Shown in pieces: positions 17,747 to 27,256 of a DNA stretch of 64,000 nucleotides. The stretch comes from Thioalkalivibrio halophilus (lineage in GTDB: Bacteria > Pseudomonadota > Gammaproteobacteria > Ectothiorhodospirales > Ectothiorhodospiraceae). Numbering within the stretch: position 1 is the first letter of the stretch; every line of letters starts with the position of its first letter. The stretch is taken from assembly GCF_001995255.1 (NCBI RefSeq), contig NZ_MUZR01000004.1, positions 29,528-93,527 on the forward strand. Direction: 5' to 3'. The notes under the pieces are model-generated. The model was not told the DNA's origin. It saw only the letters and a list, made by a program, of their open reading frames with translations, and searched no databases. The position numbers and the translations under genes are program-made.

Positions 17747-19144
17747 ATGCGTGTTCACGTCCCGGGGTTGGCCCGGTTGCTGTTTTGCCTGACCGCCCTG
17801 TTCGCGGCTCCCGCCGCGGCATCCGGTTCCATCACCGACAATGTTGTCGAGACCCGTCTGGACAACGGTCTGACCGTCCTGGTGCTGGAGGATCGGCGGG
17901 CGCCGGTGGTTTCCACCCAGATCTGGTATCGCGTGGGCTCGGCCGACGAATACGGCGGGGTCACCGGCATCTCGCACATGCTGGAACACATGATGTTCCG
18001 CGGTTCCGAGGCCTTCGAGCCCGGTGAATTCTCGCGCGTCGTGTCGCGCCTGGGTGGTCGCGAGAACGCGTTCGTCGGGCGCGACTACACCGGCTATCAC
18101 CAGCTGCTGGGCAGCGACCACTGGGAGACCCTGCTGGAGATGGAGGCCGAGCGCATGCAGCACCTGCGCCTGACCGAGGAGGAATTCCTGCCCGAACGCG
18201 AGGTGGTGCGCGAGGAACGCCGCCAGCGCGTGGACGACCGGCCCAACGCGCGTCTGCGCGAGGCGTTCATGGCCGCGGCCTTTCATGCCGATCCCTACGG
18301 CCAGCCGGTGATTGGCTGGATGAGCGACATTGACGAGTACAGCGTGGACGCCCTGCAGGACTGGTACGACACCTGGTACACCCCGGACAATGCGGTGGTC
18401 GCGGTGGTGGGTGACGTCGACGCCGAGGCGGTGGTGGCCGCCGCCGAACGCCATTTCGGCGATATCCCCGCCGGCCCCGGCGTGGAACGTCCGGCACGCA
18501 GTGAACCCCCGCAGACCGGTGAGCGCCGCATCACCGTGCAGGTGCCGGCCGAACTGCCCTACGTGATGATGGGCTGGAAGGCGCCGTCGCTGAATTCGCT
18601 GGAAGAGCCGGATGATGCCTATGCCCTGCTGGTGCTGGAGGGGGTGCTGTCCTCCGGCGAGGCCTCGCGGCTCGCCCGCGAGCTGGAGCGCGGCCGCGAG
18701 ATCGCCGGCTCCGCGTCGGCCAGCTACAGCCCGTTCACCCGCCGTGACGGGTTGTTCATGCTGGGCGGCGTGCCGGCCGAAGATGCCGATGTTGCGACCC
18801 TGGAGGCGGCTCTGCGCGAGCAGATCGAGCGCCTGCGCGAGGAGCCGGTGGGCGAAGATGAACTGGAACGCGTGCAGGCGCGGGTCGTGGCGTCCGAGGT
18901 CTACGGCCGCGACTCGGTGCATGCGCAGGCGTCGCAGCTGGCGATGCTGGAGACGGTCGGCCTCGGCTGGCGCGAGCTGGGCGAGTTCGTCGAGCGGGTG
19001 CGCGCGGTCACCGCGGAGGATGTGCGCCGCGTCGCGCAGGAATACCTGGTGCCGGAGACCCTGACGGTGGGGATCCTGGATCCGCTGCCGCTGGACGAGC
19101 GCGAGTCGGAGGAACCGGCCGCCGAATATGGAGGTGAGCTGTGA
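17747..19144 (+). CDS. M16 family zinc protease, catalytic member
   Basis: A 465-aa secreted peptidase of the M16 (pitrilysin/insulinase) family. A signal peptide (LARLLFCLTALFAAPAAASG, about residues 7-26) places it in the periplasm. The inverted zinc motif HMLEH is present (HxxEH, about residue 80), with a downstream glutamate region typical of the family. The ATG at 17747 follows AGGAGCGC and starts the signal peptide. It overlaps the next gene by 4 bp; the pair probably forms a heterodimer of active and inactive subunits. Confidence 0.92.
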   Translation: MRVHVPGLARLLFCLTALFAAPAAASGSITDNVVETRLDNGLTVLVLEDRRAPVVSTQIWYRVGSADEYGGVTGISHMLEHMMFRGSEAFEPGEFSRVVSRLGGRENAFVGRDYTGYHQLLGSDHWETLLEMEAERMQHLRLTEEEFLPEREVVREERRQRVDDRPNARLREAFMAAAFHADPYGQPVIGWMSDIDEYSVDALQDWYDTWYTPDNAVVAVVGDVDAEAVVAAAERHFGDIPAGPGVERPARSEPPQTGERRITVQVPAELPYVMMGWKAPSLNSLEEPDDAYALLVLEGVLSSGEASRLARELERGREIAGSASASYSPFTRRDGLFMLGGVPAEDADVATLEAALREQIERLREEPVGEDELERVQARVVASEVYGRDSVHAQASQLAMLETVGLGWRELGEFVERVRAVTAEDVRRVAQEYLVPETLTVGILDPLPLDERESEEPAAEYGGEL

Positions 19145-20439
19145 TTCGCTGGACAGGAGTGGTGCTGGCGGCGCTGTGCGCGGCGCCTGCGGCGGCGATG
19201 GAGATCGATCGCTGGGAAACCGACGAGGGCCTGCAGGTGTTGTTCGTCGAGGCCCCGGAATTGCCGATGGTGGACCTGCGCCTGACCTTTGATGCCGGTG
19301 CGGCGAGGGACGGCGAATTGCCGGGGCTGGCGCGCATGACCAGCCGGAGCCTGCGTCACGGCACGACGGCGATGGATGCCGATGCGCTGGCCGAGCGCTT
19401 CGAGTCCGTGGGTGCCCGTTTCAGTACCAGCTCGCAGCGGGACATGGCCGTGGTCTCGCTGCGCAGTCTCACCGAGACGGACTGGCTCGACACCGCGATG
19501 GAAACCCTGACCACGGTGCTCGCGGAACCCGCCTTCCCCGAGGACGACTTCGACCGGGCGCGGCGTCAGGCCCTGCTGGGACTGCAGCGGGAGCGTCAGG
19601 AGCCGGGCAGCGTGGCCGCGCGGCGTTTCCACGAGCTGGTTTACGCCGATCATCCGTACGCCAACTGGCCGGCGGGGGATCGCGAGAGTCTGGAGGCGCT
19701 GAGCCCCGAGGACGCGCGCGGCTTCTTCGAGCGGTATTACACGGCGCGCAACGGCGTGCTGGCGATCACCGGCGGCGTGGATCGCCGGCAGGCCGAAGCT
19801 CTGGCGGCGCGTGTCTCGCAGGCCCTGCGCCCCGGTAAACCGGCCGAACCCCTGCCGCCGGTGCCGCCGTTGGAGGGTGCGGTGACGGAGCATGTCCCGT
19901 TCCCCTCGGAGCAGGCGCACATCCGCATCGGCGCACCGGCTCTGCGGCGTGGTGACGATGCCTATTACCCGCTGACCCTGGGCAACCACGTGCTGGGCGG
20001 AGGTGGTTTCACCTCGCGTCTGTTCCGCGAGCTGCGCAGCGAGCGCGGACTGGCCTATTCCGTCAGCAGCGGGTTCGGGTCGCGCGCCGCGGAGGGACCG
20101 TTCAACGTCTCGATGCAGACCGGCACCGAGCAGACCGCCGAGGCGGTGGAAGCCCTGCACGAGCAGATCCGGCGCTGGCATGCCGAGGGCGTGGAGCCGG
20201 CCGAGCTGGAGGCCTCGCGCGCCAACGTGGTCAACGGTTTCCCGCTGCGCCTGGCCTCCAGCTCGGGGATCGTGTCGCATCTGGCCCTGATCGGTTTCTA
20301 CGATCTCGGCTCGGACTATCTGACGCACTACCCCGCACGGATGGAAGCGGTGACGCTGGACGACGTGCAGCGGGCCATACGGGAACGGGTCGATCCGCAG
20401 GCCCTGGTCACGGTGATCGTCGGTGGCGAAGAACCGTAG
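19141..20439 (+). CDS. M16 family protease homologue lacking the zinc motif
   Basis: A 432-aa M16 protein with a signal peptide (VVLAALCAAPAAAM) and a GTG start that overlaps the previous stop. In place of HxxEH the equivalent stretch reads LPGLARMTSRSLRHGT, so the zinc ligands are missing and it should be catalytically inactive. It keeps the C-terminal RxxxY-type region (FRELRSERGLAYSVSSG) that binds substrate in active heterodimers. The active/inactive pair next to ftsY and rsmD is common in gammaproteobacteria. Confidence 0.9.
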   Translation: MIRWTGVVLAALCAAPAAAMEIDRWETDEGLQVLFVEAPELPMVDLRLTFDAGAARDGELPGLARMTSRSLRHGTTAMDADALAERFESVGARFSTSSQRDMAVVSLRSLTETDWLDTAMETLTTVLAEPAFPEDDFDRARRQALLGLQRERQEPGSVAARRFHELVYADHPYANWPAGDRESLEALSPEDARGFFERYYTARNGVLAITGGVDRRQAEALAARVSQALRPGKPAEPLPPVPPLEGAVTEHVPFPSEQAHIRIGAPALRRGDDAYYPLTLGNHVLGGGGFTSRLFRELRSERGLAYSVSSGFGSRAAEGPFNVSMQTGTEQTAEAVEALHEQIRRWHAEGVEPAELEASRANVVNGFPLRLASSSGIVSHLALIGFYDLGSDYLTHYPARMEAVTLDDVQRAIRERVDPQALVTVIVGGEEP

Positions 20440-21073
20440 GCGCGGGGCGGGGGCCGCGGGGCGGCGTGGCCACGAGTCCCGGGTCCGCATCATCGGCGGC
20501 GCGTGGCGGCGGCGCTGGCTGTCGGTGGCCGACGTGCAGGGCCTGCGTCCTACCGCCGACGCCCTGCGCGAGACCCTGTTTAACTGGCTACAGCCGCATC
20601 TGCCCGGTGCGCGGGTGCTGGACCTGTACGCCGGTACCGGGGCCCTGGGGTTCGAGGCGGCCTCGCGCGGGGCGCAGTCGGTGCTGCTGGTGGAGCGCGA
20701 CCGGCGTGCCGTCGCGCGGCTGCAGCAGGCCGTCGAAGAGCTGGGCGCCAGCGGCGTGGAGGTGCGCTGTGCCGATGCGGCGCGTCTGCTGGAGGCGGGC
20801 CCGGACGCCGCCGCCCCGTTCCACGTGGTGTTCCTCGACCCACCGTTCGAGCGCGACCTGCTCGCCCCGGCACTGCGCACCCTGGCGGGCGGGGGCTGGC
20901 TGGCGCCCGGGGGGCGCGTGTATGTCGAGCTGGAAGCCCATCGCGACCCGGCGGAGGTGACGGGGGCGCAGTGGCACATCCTGCGCGAGCGCACCGCCGG
21001 ACAGGCCCGCGGGCTGCTGCTGGAGCCGGCGGAGCCGCTTTTTTGCAGTGCCCCGGGGCATTCGCTACCGTAG
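20423..21073 (+). CDS. rsmD: 16S rRNA (guanine966-N2)-methyltransferase RsmD
   Basis: RsmD methylates G966 of 16S rRNA in the 30S subunit. The 216-aa protein shows VRIIGGAWRRR, LRPTADALRETLFNWL, SAM motif I VLDLYAGTGALGFEAASRGA and the catalytic VVFLDPPFE (DPPF motif). It starts at a GTG inside the end of the M16 gene (17-bp overlap), giving a basic N terminus. coaD, which often follows rsmD, is absent here; a BCCT transporter follows instead. Confidence 0.94.
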   Translation: MAKNRRRGAGAAGRRGHESRVRIIGGAWRRRWLSVADVQGLRPTADALRETLFNWLQPHLPGARVLDLYAGTGALGFEAASRGAQSVLLVERDRRAVARLQQAVEELGASGVEVRCADAARLLEAGPDAAAPFHVVFLDPPFERDLLAPALRTLAGGGWLAPGGRVYVELEAHRDPAEVTGAQWHILRERTAGQARGLLLEPAEPLFCSAPGHSLP

Positions 21074-21169
21074 GATGATCCGTTCAAGGCATTTCCATCC
21101 GCGTGCGGGGCCGGCGTCAGCGTCCCACGACCCGGCCGCCACGCTACCCATGCAAAAGGGGAGTCATCC

Positions 21170-22792
21170 ATGGATGAATCATCCACTCCCGGTCTGTCCC
21201 AGACCCGCGTCCGCGGTTTCGGGGTCATCTGCAGTCCGGTCTTCATCATCGCCAGCATCATCATCGTGGCCTTCGTGGTTTTCGGGGCGGCGTTTTCCGA
21301 GACGGCCGAGGGCCTGTTCGTGCAGACGCGCGACGGCATCTCCCGTTACCTCGGCTGGTACTACATGCTGGTGGTGACGATCTTCCTGATCTTTGCCCTG
21401 TACCTGATGTTCAGCCGCTACGGCGGGGTGCGTCTGGGCGATCAGTTCGAGGCGCCGCGGTTCAGTTACGCGTCCTGGTTCGCGATGCTGTTCTCCGCCG
21501 GCATGGGCATCGGGCTGCTGTTCTTCTCCATCGCCGAGCCGATGTACCACTACATGTCGCCGCCGCATGCCGAGGGTGAATCCAGCGCGGCGGCGATGGA
21601 GGCGATGCGCTACACCTTCTTCCACTGGGGGCTGCACGCCTGGGCGATCTACATCATCGTGGGCCTGTCGCTGGCGTATTACGCTTACCGGCACAATCTG
21701 CCGCTGCTGATCCGCTCCTCGCTGTACCCGTTCATCGGCGACCGCATCTACGGCCCGTGGGGACACCTGGTCGACATCCTTGCGCTGTTCGGGACGATGT
21801 TCGGGGTCGCGACCTCGCTGGGCCTGGGCGTCATGCAGATCAACTCGGGCCTCAACTTCGTCTTCGGCATCGAGGAAAGCACGCTGAACCAGGTCGTGCT
21901 GGTCGCGATCATCACCCTGATCGCGGTGGGTTCCGTGGCCCTGGGCGTGGATCGCGGGATCAAACGGCTGTCAAACTTCAACATCGGCCTGAGCGTGGTG
22001 CTGATCGCGCTGCTGCTGGTGCTCGGGCCCACGCTGTTCATCCTGCGGACCCTGGTCGAATCCACCGGCGTCTATGTCCAGAACCTGCCCGCGATGAGCC
22101 TGTGGGCCGATACCATCGAGGATTCCGGCTGGGCCACGACCTGGACCATCTTCTACTGGGGCTGGTGGATCTCCTGGGCGCCGTACGTCGGCATGTTCAT
22201 CGCGCGGGTCTCGCGCGGGCGCACCATCCGCGAATTCGTGACCGGCGTGCTGCTGGCGCCGACCGCGGCCGGGTTCGTCTGGCTGTCGGTGTTCGGCGGC
22301 ACGGCCATGGGCTTCCAGCTCGAAGGCGTGGCCGACGTGGCCGGGCAGGTCTCGGAGCAGATGGAGACCGCACTGTTTCTGACCATCGAGGCCCTGCCGA
22401 TGCTGGACTGGATGGCGATCGCGGTGATGAGCGCGGCAACCCTGCTGATCGTCACCTTCTTCGTCACCTCCTCGGACTCCGGTTCGCTGGTGATCGACAC
22501 CCTGGCCTCGGGTGACGTGCGCAATCCCACCGTGACCCAGCGCGTGTACTGGGCCGTGGCCGAAGGGGTCGTGGCCTCGGTGCTGCTGGTGGCCGGGGGG
22601 CTGGGCGCGCTGCAGGCGGTGGCGATCAGTGTCGGTCTGCCGTTCTCCATCGTGATGCTGATCATGATGGTGGGGCTGTACCGTTCGCTGCAGCAGACCG
22701 AGGCGATCACGCCCAGCCGCTATCAGCGCGAAGCCCCTCCCCCGCACACGTTGTTCGGCTACACCGAAGACCTCGACCACAAGATCCGCTAG
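21170..22792 (+). CDS. BCCT family betaine/choline/carnitine transporter
   Basis: A sodium- or proton-coupled osmolyte importer of 540 aa with about 12 membrane helices. The BCCT signature FYWGWWISWAPYVGMFIARVSRGRTIREF (about residues 325-353) contains the tryptophan box that binds the trimethylammonium group. FSAGMGIGLLFFSIAEPMYHY is the conserved helix 3 region; its Gly-Met-Gly-Ile-Gly order resembles sodium-coupled betaine carriers. The start follows GGGGAG. The short C-terminal tail lacks an obvious long osmosensing domain. Glycine betaine or ectoine are the likely substrates, in keeping with the betaine synthesis genes at 40.5-42.2 kb. Confidence 0.93.
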   Translation: MDESSTPGLSQTRVRGFGVICSPVFIIASIIIVAFVVFGAAFSETAEGLFVQTRDGISRYLGWYYMLVVTIFLIFALYLMFSRYGGVRLGDQFEAPRFSYASWFAMLFSAGMGIGLLFFSIAEPMYHYMSPPHAEGESSAAAMEAMRYTFFHWGLHAWAIYIIVGLSLAYYAYRHNLPLLIRSSLYPFIGDRIYGPWGHLVDILALFGTMFGVATSLGLGVMQINSGLNFVFGIEESTLNQVVLVAIITLIAVGSVALGVDRGIKRLSNFNIGLSVVLIALLLVLGPTLFILRTLVESTGVYVQNLPAMSLWADTIEDSGWATTWTIFYWGWWISWAPYVGMFIARVSRGRTIREFVTGVLLAPTAAGFVWLSVFGGTAMGFQLEGVADVAGQVSEQMETALFLTIEALPMLDWMAIAVMSAATLLIVTFFVTSSDSGSLVIDTLASGDVRNPTVTQRVYWAVAEGVVASVLLVAGGLGALQAVAISVGLPFSIVMLIMMVGLYRSLQQTEAITPSRYQREAPPPHTLFGYTEDLDHKIR

Positions 22793-22801
22793 GAGGCATC
22801 G

Positions 22802-23680
22802 ATGTCACAGGTGGCACTGCTGGGCTGCGGGCTGATGGGAACCCCCATGGGCCTGCGGCTGATGGAGGCGGGGTTCCCGTTGCAGGCGTACAACCGTACG
22901 CCGGCGCGGGCCGAGGATCTGGTCCGCGCCGGCGCGACCGTGTATTCGACCCCCGACGGGGCGGTGCAGGGGGCGGACTGGGTGGTTCTGATGCTCAGTG
23001 ATGCACGGGCCATCGAGGCCGTGCTCGCCGATCTTTCCCCGGGAACGGTCGACGGGCGCTGTTTCATCCAGATGGGCACCATTCTGCCGGCCGAGAGCCG
23101 GGTCCTGGGCGAGCGCGTGCGCGCGGCGGGCGGTTGCTACGTGGAGGCCCCGGTGCTGGGGTCCATCCCCGAGGCGCGGGAGGGCCGGCTGCTGATCATG
23201 GCCGGCGCCGAGCATGACGTGGACGTGGAGCGGGCCGCCCCGGTGCTGGAAGCGCTGGGCAGTACCGTCCGGCACGTGGGTGCGACCGGCCAGGGGGCGG
23301 CGCTGAAGCTGGCCTTCAATCAGCTGATCGCCAGCCTCACGGCGGCATTCTCCCTGAGTCTGGGGCTGGTGCGGCGCGAGGGCGTGGAGGTCGACACCTT
23401 CATGGAGATCCTGCGCGAAAGCGCCCTCTACGCACCCACCTTCGACAAGAAGCTGGACAAGATGTGCTCGGGGGACTTCGGCACCGCCAACTTCCCGGTC
23501 AAGCACCTGCTGAAGGACGTGCGCCTGACCCATCAGGCAGCCGCCGACGCGGGGCTGTCCGATCCCTGGTTGCCATTGCTGGCGGATCTGCTCGAACAGG
23601 CCGCCGATCGGGGGCTGGGCGATGCCGACTACTCGGCCATCTATTCGTCCATCGTGCCGGAGGCCGGCAACCGCAGCTGA
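22802..23680 (+). CDS. NAD(P)-dependent beta-hydroxyacid dehydrogenase (3-hydroxyisobutyrate dehydrogenase family)
   Basis: A 292-aa enzyme of the HIBADH/glyoxylate reductase family. It has the N-terminal Rossmann motif LGCGLMGTPMG (about residues 7-17), the substrate-binding APVLGSIPEAREGRL segment, and the catalytic lysine in GQGAALKLAFNQL. FPVKHLLKDVRL near the C terminus resembles the glyoxylate/succinic semialdehyde reductase subgroup. TAGGAGG lies 6 nt upstream of the ATG, and the gene is 9 bp after the BCCT stop, so they are probably cotranscribed. The substrate is not certain. Confidence 0.85.
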   Translation: MSQVALLGCGLMGTPMGLRLMEAGFPLQAYNRTPARAEDLVRAGATVYSTPDGAVQGADWVVLMLSDARAIEAVLADLSPGTVDGRCFIQMGTILPAESRVLGERVRAAGGCYVEAPVLGSIPEAREGRLLIMAGAEHDVDVERAAPVLEALGSTVRHVGATGQGAALKLAFNQLIASLTAAFSLSLGLVRREGVEVDTFMEILRESALYAPTFDKKLDKMCSGDFGTANFPVKHLLKDVRLTHQAAADAGLSDPWLPLLADLLEQAADRGLGDADYSAIYSSIVPEAGNRS

Positions 23681-23686
23681 CCCGCG

Positions 23687-24592
23687 TCAGCGCACTTCGG
23701 CGAGCAGCTGCTGTGCCATGCGATCGGCCTGCGAGCCGTAGCCGCCGCCGAACAGGTGGTCGTGGTTGAGGATGTGGTACAGGTTGTACAGCGTCCGGCG
23801 GGTGGCATAGCCCGGATCCAGCGGCCGCTGTTCGGCGTAGGCCGCGAAGAAGTCCCGCCCGGGGTGGCCGAACAGCTCCATCATCGCCAGGTCGGCCTCC
23901 GGGTCGCCGTAATAGGTGGCCGGGTCGAACAGCGTCGGCCGGCCGTCGCCGAGGAAGTCCCAGTTGCCGCTCCACAGATCGCCGTGCAGCAGGGACGGCT
24001 GCGGGCGGTAGTCGGTGAAGAAGCCGTCCAGGCGTTCCTCCAGCTCGGCCAGGGTGTCCAGACGCCCGCGTGGGGCCCCGCGGTCGCGGGCCAGGCGACG
24101 CTGGAATCCCAGGCGCTCCTCGCGATAGAAATCCACCCAGTCCGCATGCGGCCGATTGGACTGCGGCGTGGATCCGATGAAATTGTCCTCGTCGAGGCCG
24201 AAGCGGCTGGCGGTATGCCCGTGCATGTCCGTGATGCCACGCGCCAGCGCCACCGCGTCGCGCGGGCCGCCCAGGTCCAGGTCCTCGATGATCAGGAAGC
24301 GGGCCCCGCCGGCCTCGCCGGTGCCGATGACCTCCGGGATCTTGAGCACCTCGCAGCGCTGCAGCTCGGTCAGCCCGCGGGCCTCGGCGGCGAACATGCC
24401 GGCGTGGTCGCCACGGTTGAGCTTGACGAAGAAACGGCGGCCGTCGGTGCCCTCCAGACGCAGGGCCTGGTTGATGGAGCCGCCGGAGCGCGCGCTGCGG
24501 CCTGTCGCCTCGAACGGCACTCCGGTATGGTCCGTGATGCACCGGGCCAGGGCGGCGGTCAGGTCGTCGTCCCGTGCGCTGCTTCGCGTCAT
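23687..24592 (-). CDS. Fructosamine kinase family protein (YniA type)
   Basis: A 301-aa protein-kinase-like enzyme. Fructosamine-3-kinase relatives phosphorylate ketosamines on glycated proteins to allow deglycation. It has FFVKLNRGD (ATP lysine), the EARGLTEL helix, FLIIEDLDLG hinge, and the catalytic LLHGDLWSGNWDF (HGDLxxGN) and FDPATYYGDPEADLAMMELFG motifs. The ATG at 24592 follows GGGAGA at 7 nt. It converges on the dehydrogenase with a 6-bp gap. Confidence 0.9.
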   Translation of the reverse strand: MTRSSARDDDLTAALARCITDHTGVPFEATGRSARSGGSINQALRLEGTDGRRFFVKLNRGDHAGMFAAEARGLTELQRCEVLKIPEVIGTGEAGGARFLIIEDLDLGGPRDAVALARGITDMHGHTASRFGLDEDNFIGSTPQSNRPHADWVDFYREERLGFQRRLARDRGAPRGRLDTLAELEERLDGFFTDYRPQPSLLHGDLWSGNWDFLGDGRPTLFDPATYYGDPEADLAMMELFGHPGRDFFAAYAEQRPLDPGYATRRTLYNLYHILNHDHLFGGGYGSQADRMAQQLLAEVR

Positions 24593-24663
24593 GCGTCTGT
24601 CTCCCGTGGCGGATGTGGCTGACAGGTTAACCACTACACACCCCGAACGTCAGGAGTCCCGAG

Positions 24664-25047
24664 ATGGCCTTCCGCAAACTGGAACCGCTGTGCGACAAGA
24701 TCGGGGCGGACCAGATCCGCGCCGTGATCGACGAGTTTTACCGCCGGGTGTCGGCCGATCCCCGGATCGGGCACCACTTCGAGCGCATCGAGGATTTCGA
24801 GGATCACGTGCGCCGGATCAGCGATTTCTGGTACCAGAACCTGGGCGGGCGTCTGGAACAGCCTCCGACCATCGACATGGTGGGCAAGCACGCGCCGCTG
24901 AAGCTGACCGAAGACGATCTTCAGGCCTGGATGGAGCACTTCCGCGCGACCACCGACGAGATGCTGGATCCGGCGCACGCGAAGGAATGGCAGCAGCTGG
25001 CCGAGGGTATCGCCAGCCGCATGCGTCAGGACATCCTGACCGGCTGA
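24664..25047 (+). CDS. Group III truncated haemoglobin
   Basis: A 127-aa globin of the truncated 2/2 fold. The pattern FYRRVSADPRIGHHFERI, DHVRRISDFWYQNLGGR and HAPLKLTEDDLQAWMEHF fits group III globins, which bind haem and are often tied to respiration or nitric oxide chemistry. The conserved Phe/Trp core and proximal histidine region (about residue 80) are present. It starts 71 bp from the divergent fructosamine-kinase gene and converges on slt with 7 bp between stops. Confidence 0.87.
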   Translation: MAFRKLEPLCDKIGADQIRAVIDEFYRRVSADPRIGHHFERIEDFEDHVRRISDFWYQNLGGRLEQPPTIDMVGKHAPLKLTEDDLQAWMEHFRATTDEMLDPAHAKEWQQLAEGIASRMRQDILTG

Positions 25048-25054
25048 GGCGGCG

Positions 25055-27148
25055 TCAGCAGGGGGCCGCGCCGCCGCCGGGAAAGCCGCAGTAGCCGCGA
25101 TTCAGGGCGATGTCGTCCCCGCCGTGCACCTCGCGCAGATGGGCCTGACGGGCCTCGGCCAGGTGCGATTCCGCGGTGACCGGGTACAGCAGGCTGGCCA
25201 TCGACGGCGGTTCCTGGCCGAGACGCACGGCGTACAGGATGCGGTAGGCGTACACCCGGCGGATGTACTTGCGGGTCTCGGAGAACGGGATCAGTTCCGC
25301 CCAGATGTCCGCATCCAGGGTCTCGCCGTCTTCCGGCAGCCATTGCCGGACCCGGTGGGCCCCGGCGTTGTAGGCGGCGGTGGACAGCAGCCCGTGGCCG
25401 CCGAAGCGCTCCTGATTGCGCCCGAGATAGTAGGTGCCCAGGCGGGCATTGTTCGCGGGCTCGAGGATGTCCCAGTCGGAATTCACCTGCACGCCCGCGG
25501 CCGAGGCGATGTTGCGCCCGGTGGCCGGCATGATCTGCATGATGCCCAGTGCGCCCGCGTGTGAACGCACGTCATGCAGGAATGCGCTCTCCTGGCGCGC
25601 GACCGCCATGGCCCAGGCCGGATCAATGCCCTGGTCGCGGGCGCCGGCAACGATCAGATCGTCGAAGGCCAGCGGAAAGCGCAGTTCGACATCGTCCCAC
25701 TGGCGCGCGCGGGCCACGGTGAAGATCGCCCGGTCGTACCAGCCCCATTCGGCGAACTCGTGTGCCGCGGCCACCCGCTCGTCGTTGTCCATGCGCGCGA
25801 CCGCATGCTGCCATTCGCGCCGCGCCTCGGCGTGGCGATCCAGCCGCAGTAGTTCGCGCATCCGCAGCATCGCGGGCTGGTTGCGTACGCGCACCCGCAG
25901 GCCGTTGTCCAGATCCGCGCGCCGATGTCCGATACGGTAAGGCTGCCCGATCCGGTCGGCGGCGAGAAACCCGTGGAAATTGCGTTCGGTGGCGGCCCGC
26001 TCGTAATGATCGCGGGCGCTGTCCGCATTGCCCAGGGCCTCTTCGGCGCGCGCGAACCAGTAGTGCCACTGGGCCTCTTCGCGGGTTTCGCGCGGCATGG
26101 CGCGGACCGCGTCGCGCACGGTTTCCCAGTCCCCCGCCCGCAGGGCCACGCGTACCTGCCACTGGCGCAGCTGGGCGTCGAAGACCTCTTCGTCCAGTCC
26201 GGCGAGGAACTCGGGGGCCTCGTCGCGGTAGCGCACCGCCAGGCGCAGGCCCAGGGCGTGGGCCACCGCGTTGCGGCCGTCGCTATCCAGGGTCGCCGGG
26301 CCGTTCGCGGCCCGCTCCTGCCAGGCGTCCAGGGCGGCGTCCAGGTCGGAGCGGATCCAGCGTTTCCAGGCGTCCTCGGCCATGGGGCCGGCCTGCGGGT
26401 GGTCGCCGGCGTCGAAGTCGGCCCGGGCGACCCGACGCGGCCGTTCCCGGAGGTTGAGCCAGCGCTCGGCCCAGGCTTCGTCGTCACGGTCGAGGTAGCG
26501 GCGCAGGTAGCGGGCCAGCCCGGTCTGGCCGGCGTCCATGGCGAGGGCGAAGCGCTGCATCGCCAGTTCACTGGTCAGGCCGTCGGCATCCCGCCAGGCG
26601 TCCAGAGCCGGGTCACAGGCCGAGGGCCGCGAATGGCCGTGCAGCCAGATCGACTCGATGTCCTCCAGCGCGGCGTCGTCCTCGCCTCGGTCCAGCAGGG
26701 CCTGGCGGCGATGGCAGTCCTGGGTCACCCCCATGGAACGCTGGTCGTCGACCATCTCCAGCAGGGTATCCCATTCGGATTCCTCGCCCAGATGGCGCAG
26801 GTAGTTGGCGTACAGGCGGTCGGCCAGCGGGGTATCGCCGTGATGCTCGAGGAATTCCCGCACCGCGTCGGGCTCCGCACGCCCGAGGTTGCGGGCGAGG
26901 CGGCGGTAGTCGAGATACGGGGCCAGGGGGTAATCGGCCAGGGTCTCGCGGGCGCGCTCGAACGCCTCGGTGTGGCCGCGATTGAGCGCCCGTTCGGCGG
27001 TGACGAACAGGCCGCGCTCGAAGGCGTAGCGAGTTTCTTCCGCGCCGGAACCGGAGTCCGCGGCAGAAGGGCCGCCGACCAGCAGGGTCAGGGTCATGGC
27101 GAGGACCATGCCGGGGGTGCCGGCGATCAGCCGCTGACGAATGCGCAT
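25055..27148 (-). CDS. slt: Soluble lytic murein transglycosylase
   Basis: A 697-aa periplasmic exolytic transglycosylase of the Slt70 type, which cleaves murein to 1,6-anhydromuropeptides. A signal peptide (about residues 1-30, ending GGPSAADS) leads into a long alpha-superhelical U domain. The C-terminal SLT domain has the catalytic glutamate in AVARQESAF, then GALGIMQIMPATGRNIA and NARLGTYYLGRNQERFGG. Length is close to E. coli Slt70 (645 aa). It is on the same strand as rluE but 108 bp away, and may have its own promoter. Confidence 0.94.
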   Translation of the reverse strand: MRIRQRLIAGTPGMVLAMTLTLLVGGPSAADSGSGAEETRYAFERGLFVTAERALNRGHTEAFERARETLADYPLAPYLDYRRLARNLGRAEPDAVREFLEHHGDTPLADRLYANYLRHLGEESEWDTLLEMVDDQRSMGVTQDCHRRQALLDRGEDDAALEDIESIWLHGHSRPSACDPALDAWRDADGLTSELAMQRFALAMDAGQTGLARYLRRYLDRDDEAWAERWLNLRERPRRVARADFDAGDHPQAGPMAEDAWKRWIRSDLDAALDAWQERAANGPATLDSDGRNAVAHALGLRLAVRYRDEAPEFLAGLDEEVFDAQLRQWQVRVALRAGDWETVRDAVRAMPRETREEAQWHYWFARAEEALGNADSARDHYERAATERNFHGFLAADRIGQPYRIGHRRADLDNGLRVRVRNQPAMLRMRELLRLDRHAEARREWQHAVARMDNDERVAAAHEFAEWGWYDRAIFTVARARQWDDVELRFPLAFDDLIVAGARDQGIDPAWAMAVARQESAFLHDVRSHAGALGIMQIMPATGRNIASAAGVQVNSDWDILEPANNARLGTYYLGRNQERFGGHGLLSTAAYNAGAHRVRQWLPEDGETLDADIWAELIPFSETRKYIRRVYAYRILYAVRLGQEPPSMASLLYPVTAESHLAEARQAHLREVHGGDDIALNRGYCGFPGGGAAPC

Positions 27149-27256
27149 GCCTGTGTCTCCTGAGCCTCCGCGTATTCCACCATCATCCGTCAGGTCCGGC
27201 GGGCTGGCAATCCCCGCGCCCGTGTTTTGCGCGGCATGACGCGCAATGCCGTCCGA

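Noticed and set aside
18901..21339. An 812-codon minus-strand frame opposite the M16 proteases and rsmD
   Set aside because: Arg/Ser/Pro-rich shadow translation with no motif; both plus-strand genes there are clear.
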